Notes: generated by a model from the letters alone, not told the origin. Counted from the first letter of the stretch, positions 1 to 7,383 are shown. The stretch is DNA of 10,246 nt from Cyanobacteria bacterium UBA11370 (GCA_003486645.1 DNGI01000307.1:688-10933), one strand, 5' to 3'. Numbers and translations are program-made.

Positions 1-21
1 CTCCCCACTCCCCACTCCCCA
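1..21. repeat. Short tandem heptamer repeat (CTCCCCA)3
   Basis: Three exact copies of the 7-mer CTCCCCA stand directly upstream of the first gene. A degenerate relative (CCACTCCCCAT) occurs at 932-942. This is the type of short tandemly repeated repetitive sequence common between genes in filamentous cyanobacteria. The array may continue beyond the left edge. Confidence 0.8.
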
Positions 22-30
22 TAATTCAAA

Positions 31-834
31 ATGCCTTTTCATCGAATCGTCACTCTCCTGACAGATTTTGGTTTAAGCGATGTGTACGTCGGTGTGATGA
101 AAGGTGTGATTGCCCAAATTAACCCCGCTTTGACGGTAATCGATCTCACCCATCAAATTCCGCCTCAAACTATTGCTGCGGCGAGGTTTAACTTAATGAA
201 TGCTTATCCTTACTTCCCCGATGGAACCGTGCATATCGCAGTTGTCGATCCGGGAGTCGGGAGTCACCGCAAAGCGATCGCGCTTCAACTGGATCAGGGT
301 TTTCTAGTGGGACCCGATAATGGGTTATTTAGTGGCGTTTTAAGTCAAAACCCAGTAATTACAGCGGTTGAATTAACGAACTCGAACTATTGGCGAACAC
401 CAACACCTAGCACCACCTTTCACGGTCGAGATATATTTGCTGCTGTGGGGGCGCATCTTGCTAGTGGTGTGCCGTTAGAAGAACTGGGAGAATGGATTGA
501 TCCCACTACGCTGGTACAACTGCCAATTCCCGAACTGATACAAACAGAGGTAGGGATCGCAGGTTGTATCCAATATATAGACTACTTCGGGAACGTAGTT
601 ACCAATATCCCAGCGACGGAAGTGACGGGAAAAACTTGGTCAGTGGTGATAGGCGATCGCATAATTCCAGCGAGTCAAACCTATAGTGATGCTGCGTTGG
701 GAGAGGTGGTTGCCTTAATCGGGAGTCATGGTTGGGTAGAAATTGCGGTTAATAGCGATAGTGCTGCGTCTCAATTGCAACTGGATTTAGGGAATCGGAT
801 AGAAATAATACTCACTACTCAAACAAAAGGTTAA
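31..834 (+). CDS. SAM hydroxide adenosyltransferase (DUF62 / SAM hydrolase family)
   Basis: This 267-residue protein belongs to the DUF62 family, whose characterised members split S-adenosyl-L-methionine with water or hydroxide into adenosine and methionine and are related to fluorinase and chlorinase. The N-terminus reads VTLLTDFGLSDVYVGVMKG (7-25), the usual start of the family. The catalytic Asp-Arg-His triad is present as D73 in VVDPGVGS (71-78), R80, and H131 in TFHGRDIF (129-136), with family-like spacing. DYFGNVVTNIP (184-194) opens the C-terminal domain, which helps bind the nucleoside. The length fits the family. No signal peptide is visible, so it should be cytosolic. An in-frame TAA at 22-24 limits the start, and ATG 31 is the best choice although no clear Shine-Dalgarno site precedes it. 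The next gene follows after 134 bases. The physiological role in cyanobacteria is not established; SAM or adenosine homeostasis is an inference. Confidence 0.93.
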   Translation: MPFHRIVTLLTDFGLSDVYVGVMKGVIAQINPALTVIDLTHQIPPQTIAAARFNLMNAYPYFPDGTVHIAVVDPGVGSHRKAIALQLDQGFLVGPDNGLFSGVLSQNPVITAVELTNSNYWRTPTPSTTFHGRDIFAAVGAHLASGVPLEELGEWIDPTTLVQLPIPELIQTEVGIAGCIQYIDYFGNVVTNIPATEVTGKTWSVVIGDRIIPASQTYSDAALGEVVALIGSHGWVEIAVNSDSAASQLQLDLGNRIEIILTTQTKG

Positions 835-968
835 AGTTGAGAAAAAAGGGTGGGTGTGAGGTCGTAGGGGATAGGTCGTAGCGATCGCCAATTGCTTGTA
901 CCCAAAGGGGTGAAGATCTTAACCCTACTGTCCACTCCCCATTTCCAAGTGAGAGGAGATGATTGATT
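835..968 (+). other. Intergenic segment with a 9-base direct repeat and a HIP1 site
   Basis: AGGTCGTAG occurs at 859-867 and again at 873-881, running straight into a HIP1 palindrome (881-888). A CTCCCCA-type repeat remnant lies at 932-942. AGGAG at 954-958 is the ribosome binding site of the next gene. No convincing terminator hairpin was found. Confidence 0.5.
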
Positions 969-1634
969 ATGACATTACAACAGTCGTGGGAATCACAAGT
1001 TTACCAGGGTCAATTTGGCGAATTTACAATTACCGAGAGCGATCGCGTTGGTGTAATAGTCTACCGCAGTGGTTTAGTGGTGGCGGCGTTGAGTTTTGCC
1101 ATCGGTAGTGGGTTGGTGCTATGGCAAGGGAATAATCCTACAGTTTTAAGTGTACTAACTCCCCTTTATGCTTTATTTTGCATCGGGCTAGGTGTTAGTT
1201 TGGTCACTATTCATATTTATTTAGCAACCCTGCACCGAGTCCTACAATTGTTTTGGGGGATTGGTACGATTGCAGCGATTGTATTAGCAGTACAAAGTAA
1301 CGAACCTCTTGCTCTATTAGTTTACAACCACCCAACAGTACTTTTCGGTATCGGTTTTATGTTTGCGGCCTTAACAGGAATTTATTTTAAAGAAGCGTTT
1401 TGCTTCAATCGTTTTGAAACTAAGTTTCTCACCCCTTTAGTGCCGATGCTACTCCTAGGACATCTAGCTGGGGTATTACCGATAGTGGGAGAAGAAGTTT
1501 TATTAGGCATTTGGGCAATTTTGTTTATGGTGTTTGCAGTGCGTAAAGTCATCCAACCCATTCCCCCTGATATTGGCGACAAATCTGTTTTTGCTTATCT
1601 AAAAGGAAAGGGCACTGCTCATTCTCATTCATAA
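969..1634 (+). CDS. DUF2301 family integral membrane protein
   Basis: This is a hydrophobic protein of 221 residues from ATG 969. A TTG two codons upstream (963) would add Met-Ile, but AGGAG at 954-958 sits 10 bases before the ATG and only 4 before the TTG, so ATG is preferred. The first 30 or so residues are polar and probably cytosolic. About six membrane segments follow, roughly at 29-54, 60-88, 93-111, 116-142, 156-175 and 177-197, and then a short polar tail ending in a His/Ser-rich stretch. A conserved-looking GIYFKEAFCFNRFETKFLTP (137-156) links segments four and five. I recognise this as the DUF2301 family, common in cyanobacteria and of unknown function. No catalytic motif can be named. 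It may be co-transcribed with the upstream gene, but the 134-base gap makes this uncertain. Confidence 0.85.
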   Translation: MTLQQSWESQVYQGQFGEFTITESDRVGVIVYRSGLVVAALSFAIGSGLVLWQGNNPTVLSVLTPLYALFCIGLGVSLVTIHIYLATLHRVLQLFWGIGTIAAIVLAVQSNEPLALLVYNHPTVLFGIGFMFAALTGIYFKEAFCFNRFETKFLTPLVPMLLLGHLAGVLPIVGEEVLLGIWAILFMVFAVRKVIQPIPPDIGDKSVFAYLKGKGTAHSHS

Positions 1635-2039
1635 CTCTAGTTCGTCTAAATCACTTGTGAAGCTTAGGTTAGGCAAGAAACATTCGAGTTAAAAAGAGAA
1701 CGTTTTTGATCAACGTTTAAGTCTTAGAGAAGACTCTAATCTTATTTCACAACTAATTTAGGCTAGCTAGAGTAAAGAATGGCAAAAAGATTACCCTTTT
1801 AAAAGGGAATAAAATAATTATTGTAAATCAAATAAATTTTTTATTTTTATGTAATAACTATAATAATTTCTAGGTATTTTAATTAGGCAATAAATACTGA
1901 ATTTATTAAGAAGTGAATAGCCTAAGATTTGAATCGCAATCCTAGCGTTTTCAAATTCATCACTTTAAGGAAACACAAAACGCGAACAAACCTGATCGCA
2001 GGGGGCACTTAATTTAATACAAATGCAGAGAGAATTGCC
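1635..2039. other. AT-rich intergenic region with small inverted repeats
   Basis: No gene was seen in these 405 bases. The stretch contains a 6-bp stem with a 4-base loop (AGTCTT/AAGACT, 1720-1735) that could be a weak terminator for the DUF2301 gene, and a perfect 14-bp palindrome CCCTTTTAAAAGGG (1794-1807). The part from 1800 to 1910 is extremely AT-rich. An in-frame stop (TAA, 2010-2012) limits the next gene to a start at or after 2040. Confidence 0.5.
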
Positions 2040-2651
2040 ATGGGGATCTTAATGCTTACCAGTTTCTTGATAGTTGGCGTTGTCCAGGTATCGTTATCGT
2101 CTCAATTGTTGTTATCGTTAACGCGGATACAATCGAGTTTATGGGTTTCTTCCGCACCGTCTCCTTTACCGTTAGAAACTCTTGAAGTGTTTCCACCTCC
2201 CCTCGGAGAACTGATTGAAACTCAATGTCGGGATGTTCCTACAGGTGTTGGTATTCCAGGATTTCAACCCGGAATATCGAAAAGTGATGTATTTCGGATG
2301 CTGGGTACTCCCACGGGGACGGCGCGGGGTTATTGGCCGAATACGGGTGCGGTTTATTATGAATTAATACCGGATCAAGTCAGTTTAGGTTTTCTGTTTG
2401 ATAGACAGTCTGAACGTATTCGTCAAACGGAGGCTTCTTTTACTCCTGGCGTTGATTCTCAAACCGTTTTATTGACTTTAAATGGTATGTTAGGTTGCAA
2501 ACTCAACCAGCAAATTCAACAAGGATTAGAACAAGTATGGCAGCGAAAATCTCAGCAATTTTCCTTTCGATTGGATTATCTCAAAGGGGTGATTGAACGT
2601 CAAAAGAGTGGCAGACTCTACATTGGAATCTGGGAGGCAGACTTACATTAG
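2040..2651 (+). CDS. Small exported or anchored protein with BamE-like segment, function unknown
   Basis: This 203-residue protein opens with a hydrophobic stretch (about 3-27) that looks like an uncleaved signal anchor or signal peptide, followed by a Pro/Ser-rich linker (38-55). The folded part begins near residue 72. GFQPGISKSDVFRMLGTPTG (74-93) followed by a YWP and YYEL...LGFLFD pattern resembles the BamE/SmpA type of small periplasmic domain, in which a helix and a turn ending in LGxP precede a beta sheet. From memory, very similar sequence occurs at the C-terminus of some cyanobacterial Ser/Thr kinases; here it stands alone, with no kinase domain upstream. Two cysteines (C63 and C152) could be redox partners. 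The ATG at 2040 has only a weak GAGAG element before it; ATG 2052 is an alternative start. It converges on purN with 19 bases between stops. Confidence 0.7.
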   Translation: MGILMLTSFLIVGVVQVSLSSQLLLSLTRIQSSLWVSSAPSPLPLETLEVFPPPLGELIETQCRDVPTGVGIPGFQPGISKSDVFRMLGTPTGTARGYWPNTGAVYYELIPDQVSLGFLFDRQSERIRQTEASFTPGVDSQTVLLTLNGMLGCKLNQQIQQGLEQVWQRKSQQFSFRLDYLKGVIERQKSGRLYIGIWEADLH

Positions 2652-2670
2652 ACCTGTGTAAAAATAAAAT

Positions 2671-3318
2671 TTAACCTGCTACTATAGCGATCGCTTGCGG
2701 TAAAATGATATGTTCTTGAACTTGTATCCGAGCGTGGAGGGTTTCCGGGGTATCATCGGGTAGGATAGGAACGGCGGATTGAATTAAAATTGAGCCACTA
2801 TCAACTTCTGGACTGACTAAATGAACGGTACAGCCTGTTATTTTAACTCCTGCTGCTAGTGCTTGTTCTACTGCTTGCACGCCTTTGAAACTGGGTAATA
2901 AACTGGGATGAATGTTAAGGACTCGGTTAGGGAAGGCATCAATTAAAACTGGTGTTACTACTCGCATCCAGCCTGCCATTACTACTAACTCTACGTCGTA
3001 TTGCCGCAAAGTTTCAACAATTTGTTTATCTAAATCTTCTCGTTTTTTATAGTTTCGATGATTTAGTAAAACAGCAGGAATACCCCATTTTTCGGCTCTG
3101 GAAACTGCCTTAATACCAGGATTATTGTAAATTAAAACTTGGATTTGAGCGTTGAGTTCTTTGGAGGCGATCGCTTGCGCTACGGCTTCAAAGTTTGTGC
3201 CACTTCCAGATGCCATTATTCCTAGTTTCACTGGAGGGCGATCAACGGGTAAGTTGGAAGTAATGGGGGGTGAAATTAAACTGGAAGTTGTATTAGGGGT
3301 TGTCAGATTAGTTATCAT
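2671..3318 (-). CDS. purN: Phosphoribosylglycinamide formyltransferase (GAR transformylase 1)
   Basis: PurN transfers the formyl group of 10-formyltetrahydrofolate to glycinamide ribonucleotide, the third step of purine synthesis in the cytosol. The 215-residue protein has the nucleotide-binding start KLGIMASGSGTNFEA (31-45), the catalytic asparagine and histidine in NIHPSLLPSFKG (N135, H137), and the catalytic aspartate in HLVSPEVDSGSI (D173), all in family order. About 30 residues rich in Thr, Ser and Pro precede the first beta strand, an extension absent from E. coli PurN. An internal start is possible, but no methionine lies between residue 1 and M35, so ATG 3318 is kept. Its start lies 9 bases after the stop of the pilin-like gene, so the two are probably co-transcribed, although they have no obvious functional link. 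Confidence 0.95.
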   Translation of the reverse strand: MITNLTTPNTTSSLISPPITSNLPVDRPPVKLGIMASGSGTNFEAVAQAIASKELNAQIQVLIYNNPGIKAVSRAEKWGIPAVLLNHRNYKKREDLDKQIVETLRQYDVELVVMAGWMRVVTPVLIDAFPNRVLNIHPSLLPSFKGVQAVEQALAAGVKITGCTVHLVSPEVDSGSILIQSAVPILPDDTPETLHARIQVQEHIILPQAIAIVAG

Positions 3319-3327
3319 GAAAAATTA

Positions 3328-4254
3328 TTATTCTATAGGCTGAGAACCGGGCGCACATTGAATGTCACTCTCGTTATTCTTAGGACTTATTGGTATGGCA
3401 GGTGGTATGGATGAGGGTTGTTCGCTTTCGCAAATTGTGGCAATAGTGGTGTCATAATCGTCAATTTTGACCACGAACACGGCAGCAGTATAGCTTTTCA
3501 GGTCAGGATTTTTAGCTTGAGCTGTTATGATTACGCTTTGAGTGCGATCGCCTTGGGGTAAAATTTGATAACGATAATTTTCTGTTTCTGAGTTTAAGCC
3601 AATTCCTAATTCTTCAATCGTTGTGGCAAAGTTAGGATACTCCAAGCGATACGCCTGTTGAGCGCGACTCATTGAACCTAGGTACTGTTTGGCTTCAGTG
3701 GCGCTACGTTTGGCAGTTAGTTGGCGTTCAATTTCTGCTAACTGAGACGGGTCGGAAATTGGCTGGAAGAGTATGGCATCGGGTGTAAATGCTGAAGGCC
3801 TGAATTGTCCTGGTCCTATAGTCCCCCCCTCTATGCGTAACTGACCGTCAGCAGTAAACTCAAAAATTGTTAATGTGGTATCGCCGTCCAGCACTACGTC
3901 AAGTTGCATTGGTTGGGTGGTTGAGTTGATTTGGTACTCCGCTTCTTCGATCGCATCACTTGGAGTAGAGAAGGACGGATAAAAAATATGTAGTTTGCCG
4001 TCTGTGGTGAAAATCAAGGTTATGCTTGCATCCGATAACTGATCTGTTCCTTGCCATGCGCCTACCAATTTCTGAGTAACAGTGTTCGGGGTTGCAGTGC
4101 TTGAAGCTTGAGTGATTAAAGGGACTGTTAAAGGGATTGCGATCGCATGAGTGCTAGTACTACTGAGTAGCCCTAATATGAGACTGGATACCATCCAAGT
4201 TTTAGGAACTGAGAATTGAGCCAGGAGCATTAAGATACTTTTATTCATAAACAT
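3328..4254 (-). CDS. Secreted protein with C-terminal type IV pilin-like G/H domain
   Basis: This 308-residue protein has a signal peptide-like hydrophobic segment at 20-40 ending in small residues (STHAIA). A beta-rich domain follows (about 60-165), starting LVGAWQGTDQLSDASITL, whose shape recalls lipocalin-like or stress-protein beta domains but which I cannot name. After a charged helix (170-188) comes EAKQYLGSMSRAQQAYRLEY (187-206) and the pattern NFATTIEELGIGL, then a Tyr-rich strand. This is the cyanobacterial type IV pilin-like G/H domain. C275 and C300 near the end probably form the usual pilin-type disulfide. Normal pilins have the hydrophobic prepilin helix immediately before this domain; here it is replaced by the beta domain, so assembly into a pilus looks unlikely. 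Start choice: ATG 4254, with ATG 4248 as an alternative; neither has a clear ribosome binding site. purN follows 9 bases downstream. Confidence 0.8.
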   Translation of the reverse strand: MFMNKSILMLLAQFSVPKTWMVSSLILGLLSSTSTHAIAIPLTVPLITQASSTATPNTVTQKLVGAWQGTDQLSDASITLIFTTDGKLHIFYPSFSTPSDAIEEAEYQINSTTQPMQLDVVLDGDTTLTIFEFTADGQLRIEGGTIGPGQFRPSAFTPDAILFQPISDPSQLAEIERQLTAKRSATEAKQYLGSMSRAQQAYRLEYPNFATTIEELGIGLNSETENYRYQILPQGDRTQSVIITAQAKNPDLKSYTAAVFVVKIDDYDTTIATICESEQPSSIPPAIPISPKNNESDIQCAPGSQPIE

Positions 4255-4421
4255 TAATTCTGGAGTTTAAGCCTAGAATGTTTAAAAAGCAAGATTTACG
4301 CAAGTGTTACGCTTAAATCAACTTGTAGAGTGCGTCAGACTTCCGTTATAGAGCGATTATTGATGAGTTTAGCCTAGTAGCGTAGATTTGTTTTTTTTAA
4401 TCCTCTATTTGTAAAACACCT

Positions 4422-4448
4422 CCCCTTTGTCTCCCTTGTCTTCCTTGT
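4422..4448. repeat. Imperfect 9-base tandem repeat, three units
   Basis: The units CCCCTTTGT, CTCCCTTGT and CTTCCTTGT follow one another directly. They belong to the pyrimidine-rich intergenic repeat class of filamentous cyanobacteria. Confidence 0.6.
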
Positions 4449-4649
4449 CTCTCCCATCCCCCCATCTATCTCAATAACTAATAAAGCACAGGCAGCTTAG
4501 TATCATGTCGGGTTAAATCACCCTAAAAAAGATTGAGGGGTAAGAATGTTCATTTAATGTAATAATTTTTAATATAGTCTTGCCAGTATTGATACACAAA
4601 TTGTTCGGTTGAACACACTCAGGGGGTGAAAGTTGTGAGTAAAGCACTC

Positions 4650-4656
4650 AAGGAGG
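4650..4656 (+). promoter_or_regulatory. Consensus ribosome binding site AAGGAGG
   Basis: AAGGAGG lies 8 bases before ATG 4665. It is the strongest Shine-Dalgarno site in the window and decides the start of the RMF-like gene: upstream in-frame GTG codons at 4626 and 4635 would place this site inside the coding region. Confidence 0.85.
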
Positions 4657-4664
4657 ACAACTTC

Positions 4665-4985
4665 ATGGTGGTTGATTTGACAGACAACGTTTTGGTTAAT
4701 ACCCCCATTCCCAGCGCTCATCATGCAGCACTGCGATCGGGATTTGCTGGATATCCAGCTAACCCACGTTGGAATGCGACTAAGTATAAAGCCTGGAAAA
4801 TAGGGCGTGAGTGGCGAGAAGCGCTAGCACGAGGTGAAATGGTGGTGCGTTCTACAGATTCGATGCTAGTACCCGCAATCCAGCCGGAAGAAACGGAGGA
4901 AAATTTAGAAAAACCTCTCAATTCTTCACAATGGCGATTCCCATTCAGAGCAAAGCAGATGTTAGCAGCTTTTCAGGCTGTTTAA
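4665..4985 (+). CDS. Small basic protein with RMF/CrpP-like pattern (putative ribosome modulation factor relative)
   Basis: From ATG 4665 the protein has 106 residues. I do not recognise it with certainty as a named family, although it looks like a conserved cyanobacterial small protein. Residues 20-57 read, with gaps, A-x3-GFAGYPANPRWN ... YKAWKIGREWREALARGE. The arrangement of a helix ending in GxxGxPxxP, then a Trp-x-x-Gly-containing helix ending in WREA, is like that of ribosome modulation factor (RMF), which binds 70S ribosomes and drives dimerisation in stationary phase, and of the related CrpP proteins. This assignment is inference from pattern only. A 50-residue extension follows with an acidic middle (75-83) and a basic end, longer than RMF (55 residues in E. 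coli). No signal peptide or membrane segment was seen. It stands alone in its orientation and has a very strong ribosome binding site, suggesting high expression. Confidence 0.75.
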   Translation: MVVDLTDNVLVNTPIPSAHHAALRSGFAGYPANPRWNATKYKAWKIGREWREALARGEMVVRSTDSMLVPAIQPEETEENLEKPLNSSQWRFPFRAKQMLAAFQAV

Positions 4986-5061
4986 TACGTGTTTAATACG
5001 ATGCTACCGCTCCGGTGGTCTTTGTTGAATTGGTAAGTCCTGAATGCTTTACTTTTTTTGA

Positions 5062-5085
5062 AGAGGCGCGATCTATCGCGTCTCT
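5062..5085. terminator. Hairpin between convergent genes, possible bidirectional terminator
   Basis: An 11-bp stem (5062-5072 with 5075-5085, one G-T pair) closes on a very short CT loop. The + strand has a T run some 13 bases beyond (5099-5104), and a T run before the stem (5053-5059) reads as A on the - strand. It sits between the stops of the RMF-like gene and the convergent permease gene. The distance of the T run makes termination plausible but not certain. Confidence 0.5.
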
Positions 5086-5133
5086 CGTCATATCAATCTT
5101 TTTTAGAGTTATTCAACGGGACATGATATTAGC

Positions 5134-6204
5134 TTACTTCTTCAAGGGATTATGAAAGAACTCTCCTGTTTGAGGAGGAAGAGTAGGATCAAAAATAATT
5201 TCTGCTAGGCTTTTGACTACGCCTGTTAGCGGAATGGCTAGAATTACGCCCAATATCCCCCCAACTTTTGCTCCTAATAACAAAGAAACAAAGATAATTA
5301 CAGGAGATAAACCTGTCAAATTACCCATAATTCGGGGGGCAATCAAATTGTCTTTCACCTGTTGCAAAGCAACAGCTACTCCCAATACTTCCAAGGCTAA
5401 CCACCAATCAATAAATGCGACTACAATAACTACTGTTCCAATTCCCAATGTTGCTCCTACAAAAGGAATTACTTCCATGAACCCAATAAACACGGCAAAC
5501 AGCAAGAAAAACGGGACGTGTAATAAGCGAAAAGCAAGGGTCAAAGTCATTGCCATAAACAACCCTAGTAACAATTGACCCGAAACAAACCGCTGTAAAT
5601 TGCGTTGCAGAGATTGAGTTAAACCCTCTTGAATTTTAGGAGAAAAAATCCTCGTCAGGCCTTGCCAAAGTCGCTCACCATCAATGAGCATATAAAACGA
5701 AATGACCAGTACTAAAATTAAGTCTAAAAACCAATTAAACGTTCCCACTACTAAACCTAAACCCGTAGAAGCGATCGCTTCTGCTTGTGCTTGCACTCGC
5801 GCTAACAGTTGAGAGCCTAAAATTCGCACATCAAACGGTAAATTATGCTCCACACTCCAGGTTTGAAAACTAGCCAATTGCTGCTGACCTTGTTCAAGTA
5901 AATCCGGTAATCCAATGACTAATTGTCGTCCTTGATTAAATACAGGAGGTGCTAGAGTTAGGGCGATAAAAACAAAAGCAAAAGCAGCGACTAAATAAAC
6001 CAGTATCGCGGCTACTGTTCGGGGTAAAAACGAACGAACCGGAGCAACGGCATAATTCAACAAAAAGGCAATTAGAGAAGCGGTGAGCAAAATACTGATG
6101 AGTTCACCAAGATAGCTCAATGCGGTTAGTGTAATCCATCCTGTGACTAAAATCAATAACCAAGTAATCAGGAACTGTTGGAGAGGTGAAACAATAAAAT
6201 TCAT
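5134..6204 (-). CDS. AI-2E family transporter / PerM-like permease (UPF0118)
   Basis: This 356-residue inner-membrane protein has the AI-2E exporter family layout. Two to three membrane segments lie near the N-terminus (about 11-30, 32-55, 64-86). A soluble loop with an amphipathic Gln/Leu-rich helix follows (92-145), and then further segments (152-174, 209-228, 232-256, 257-280, 299-330). Family signatures are EVIPFVGATLG (244-254), the DNLIAPRIMG stretch (285-294) and LSPVIIFVSLLLGAKVGGIL (299-318). The family is annotated for autoinducer-2 export from TqsA of E. coli, but members also act in sodium/proton antiport or have unknown substrates, so the name says little about the cargo here. 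It starts 27 bases after the deacetylase stop, and the two are probably co-transcribed. The gap holds an AATTCATAATT-type repeat and no ribosome binding site. Confidence 0.9.
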   Translation of the reverse strand: MNFIVSPLQQFLITWLLILVTGWITLTALSYLGELISILLTASLIAFLLNYAVAPVRSFLPRTVAAILVYLVAAFAFVFIALTLAPPVFNQGRQLVIGLPDLLEQGQQQLASFQTWSVEHNLPFDVRILGSQLLARVQAQAEAIASTGLGLVVGTFNWFLDLILVLVISFYMLIDGERLWQGLTRIFSPKIQEGLTQSLQRNLQRFVSGQLLLGLFMAMTLTLAFRLLHVPFFLLFAVFIGFMEVIPFVGATLGIGTVVIVVAFIDWWLALEVLGVAVALQQVKDNLIAPRIMGNLTGLSPVIIFVSLLLGAKVGGILGVILAIPLTGVVKSLAEIIFDPTLPPQTGEFFHNPLKK

Positions 6205-6231
6205 TGTGAATGATGAATGATAAATTATGAA

Positions 6232-7329
6232 TTACATTCCCATGTCTAGCAATTCTGGAATTGTAACAAATCTGTAGCCAAGTTGTTGCAATTGCTTGAT
6301 AATTTCTGGAAGAGCTTTGATTGTTTCAGCACGATTACCACCTCCATCGTGCATTAGCACAATTAATCCGCTTTGAGCTTTGTCAATCACTGTTTTAACT
6401 AACTCATTTGCCGGACGTGGGTGATAGTCTTTAGAGTCATCCGACCACATCACAATTGTATAATTTTTTTGCTTGGCGTAGTCTACTAACCCGTTATCCA
6501 AAACCCCACCAGGAGGACGGAATAGAGAGGTTTGTATTCCTGTTGTTTCATAGATAAGTTTTGTAGTTTTATTGATTTCGTTAATAATTGTAGGATAATC
6601 CATTCGATCATACCAATGATGCCAGGTATGATTCCCAATTGCATGACCTTCTGCAACGACTTGTTGAGCAATTTGAGGATAGGCTTTTAGATTTTCTCCT
6701 ATCCAAAAGAATGTTGCTAATATATTGTTTTGTCTGAGAATATCTAGGACTTTGGGTGTCGTCTCAGATCGAGGACCATCATCAAAGGTTAAGGCAATAA
6801 CTTTATCCTCATTTGACCCCTTGATCCGATAAACAATTTTGCCCTGAAACTGAGGAGGAGTAAAATAAGTACTGATGGGTTCCTCTTCAATGGAAATTTC
6901 TTGAGTTATGGGATCTAGGGGTAGTGCATTAGTTGTCTGTGAAGGTTGATTATCATCCAAATTCGGCGGAGGCGAAATCTCTTGAGAATTGGAAATGACA
7001 TCGATTTGTTCTGGGGGGGTGGACTTTAAAATGGGTGATGTTTTTATATCCTGCGATGGAAAAATTGGAGATAATTCTTCCCGCCTACCTTGGTGATTCA
7101 GGTTAGGCTTTTCTGTCAATAACACCACAGGTGTTTTGTCTGTGGAATTCAACCTTCTCTGTAGATTTTGTCTTGGGACTAATGTTGACTTTAGAGAATC
7201 TCGAACTACTATTTTCGTGGGAGTAGCTGGGTAAACCCATCGATGTAGACTAACACTGAACAAAATAGCGATCGCAACGAGTGCGATGGATAGGAATTGT
7301 CGTAAAAGGATGGGGTCACGCTTTGCCAC
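6232..7329 (-). CDS. Membrane-anchored polysaccharide deacetylase (NodB domain, CE4)
   Basis: This 365-residue protein has a single N-terminal membrane segment (about 13-29) after a basic cytosolic tip, so the enzyme faces the periplasm. A low-complexity linker rich in Pro, Ser and Asn (about 35-160) may span the peptidoglycan. The NodB homology domain (177-360) has all five motifs: TFDDGP (181-186, base D183 and metal ligand D184), HTWHH (H234 and H238 as metal ligands), RPPGG (271-275), the MWSDDSKDY region (294-302) and LMHDGG (325-330, H327). These are the residues a metal-dependent CE4 enzyme needs to remove acetyl groups from N-acetylated sugars. The substrate (peptidoglycan or an exopolysaccharide) cannot be told from sequence. 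The start is GTG 7329, 7 bases after AGGAG (7341-7337). The gene is divergent from the DUF488 cassette and is followed by the permease. Confidence 0.92.
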   Translation of the reverse strand: MAKRDPILLRQFLSIALVAIAILFSVSLHRWVYPATPTKIVVRDSLKSTLVPRQNLQRRLNSTDKTPVVLLTEKPNLNHQGRREELSPIFPSQDIKTSPILKSTPPEQIDVISNSQEISPPPNLDDNQPSQTTNALPLDPITQEISIEEEPISTYFTPPQFQGKIVYRIKGSNEDKVIALTFDDGPRSETTPKVLDILRQNNILATFFWIGENLKAYPQIAQQVVAEGHAIGNHTWHHWYDRMDYPTIINEINKTTKLIYETTGIQTSLFRPPGGVLDNGLVDYAKQKNYTIVMWSDDSKDYHPRPANELVKTVIDKAQSGLIVLMHDGGGNRAETIKALPEIIKQLQQLGYRFVTIPELLDMGM

Positions 7330-7336
7330 ACTATAT

Positions 7337-7346
7337 CTCCTAGGAG
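7337..7346. promoter_or_regulatory. Palindromic ribosome binding site CTCCTAGGAG
   Basis: This 10-bp palindrome reads as a Shine-Dalgarno element on both strands. On the - strand it serves the GTG start of the deacetylase. On the + strand, extended to AGGAGG (7342-7347), it lies 8 bases before an 8-codon ORF (7356-7382). Confidence 0.65.
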
Positions 7347-7383
7347 GAAGGTAAAATGGTGATTTTAGTAACCAAACTTTGAG

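Larger units (their letters stand above)
4255..4664. other. Intergenic region between divergent genes, with 9-base imperfect repeat
   Basis: These 410 bases separate the divergently transcribed pilin-like and RMF-like genes. They contain an 8-T run (4391-4398) and three imperfect 9-base units (CCCCTTTGT, CTCCCTTGT, CTTCCTTGT; 4422-4448), followed by C-rich sequence. They also contain TTACGCAAGTGT (4296-4307), found again in inverted orientation at 9578-9589. TATAGT near 4573-4578 could be a -10 element for the + strand gene, but no good -35 accompanies it. No gene was seen. Confidence 0.5.

Noticed and set aside
1794..1807. CCCTTTTAAAAGGG palindrome as a terminator
   Set aside because: It has no loop and no following T run; too short to call more than a palindrome.
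4721..4921. Reverse-strand frame inside the RMF-like gene
   Set aside because: It is a shadow; its GYPANP match to the real protein comes from the palindrome at 4739-4765.
5213..5578. 121-codon + strand frame within the permease gene
   Set aside because: It is a Thr/Asn/Lys-rich shadow of a well-supported membrane protein on the opposite strand.
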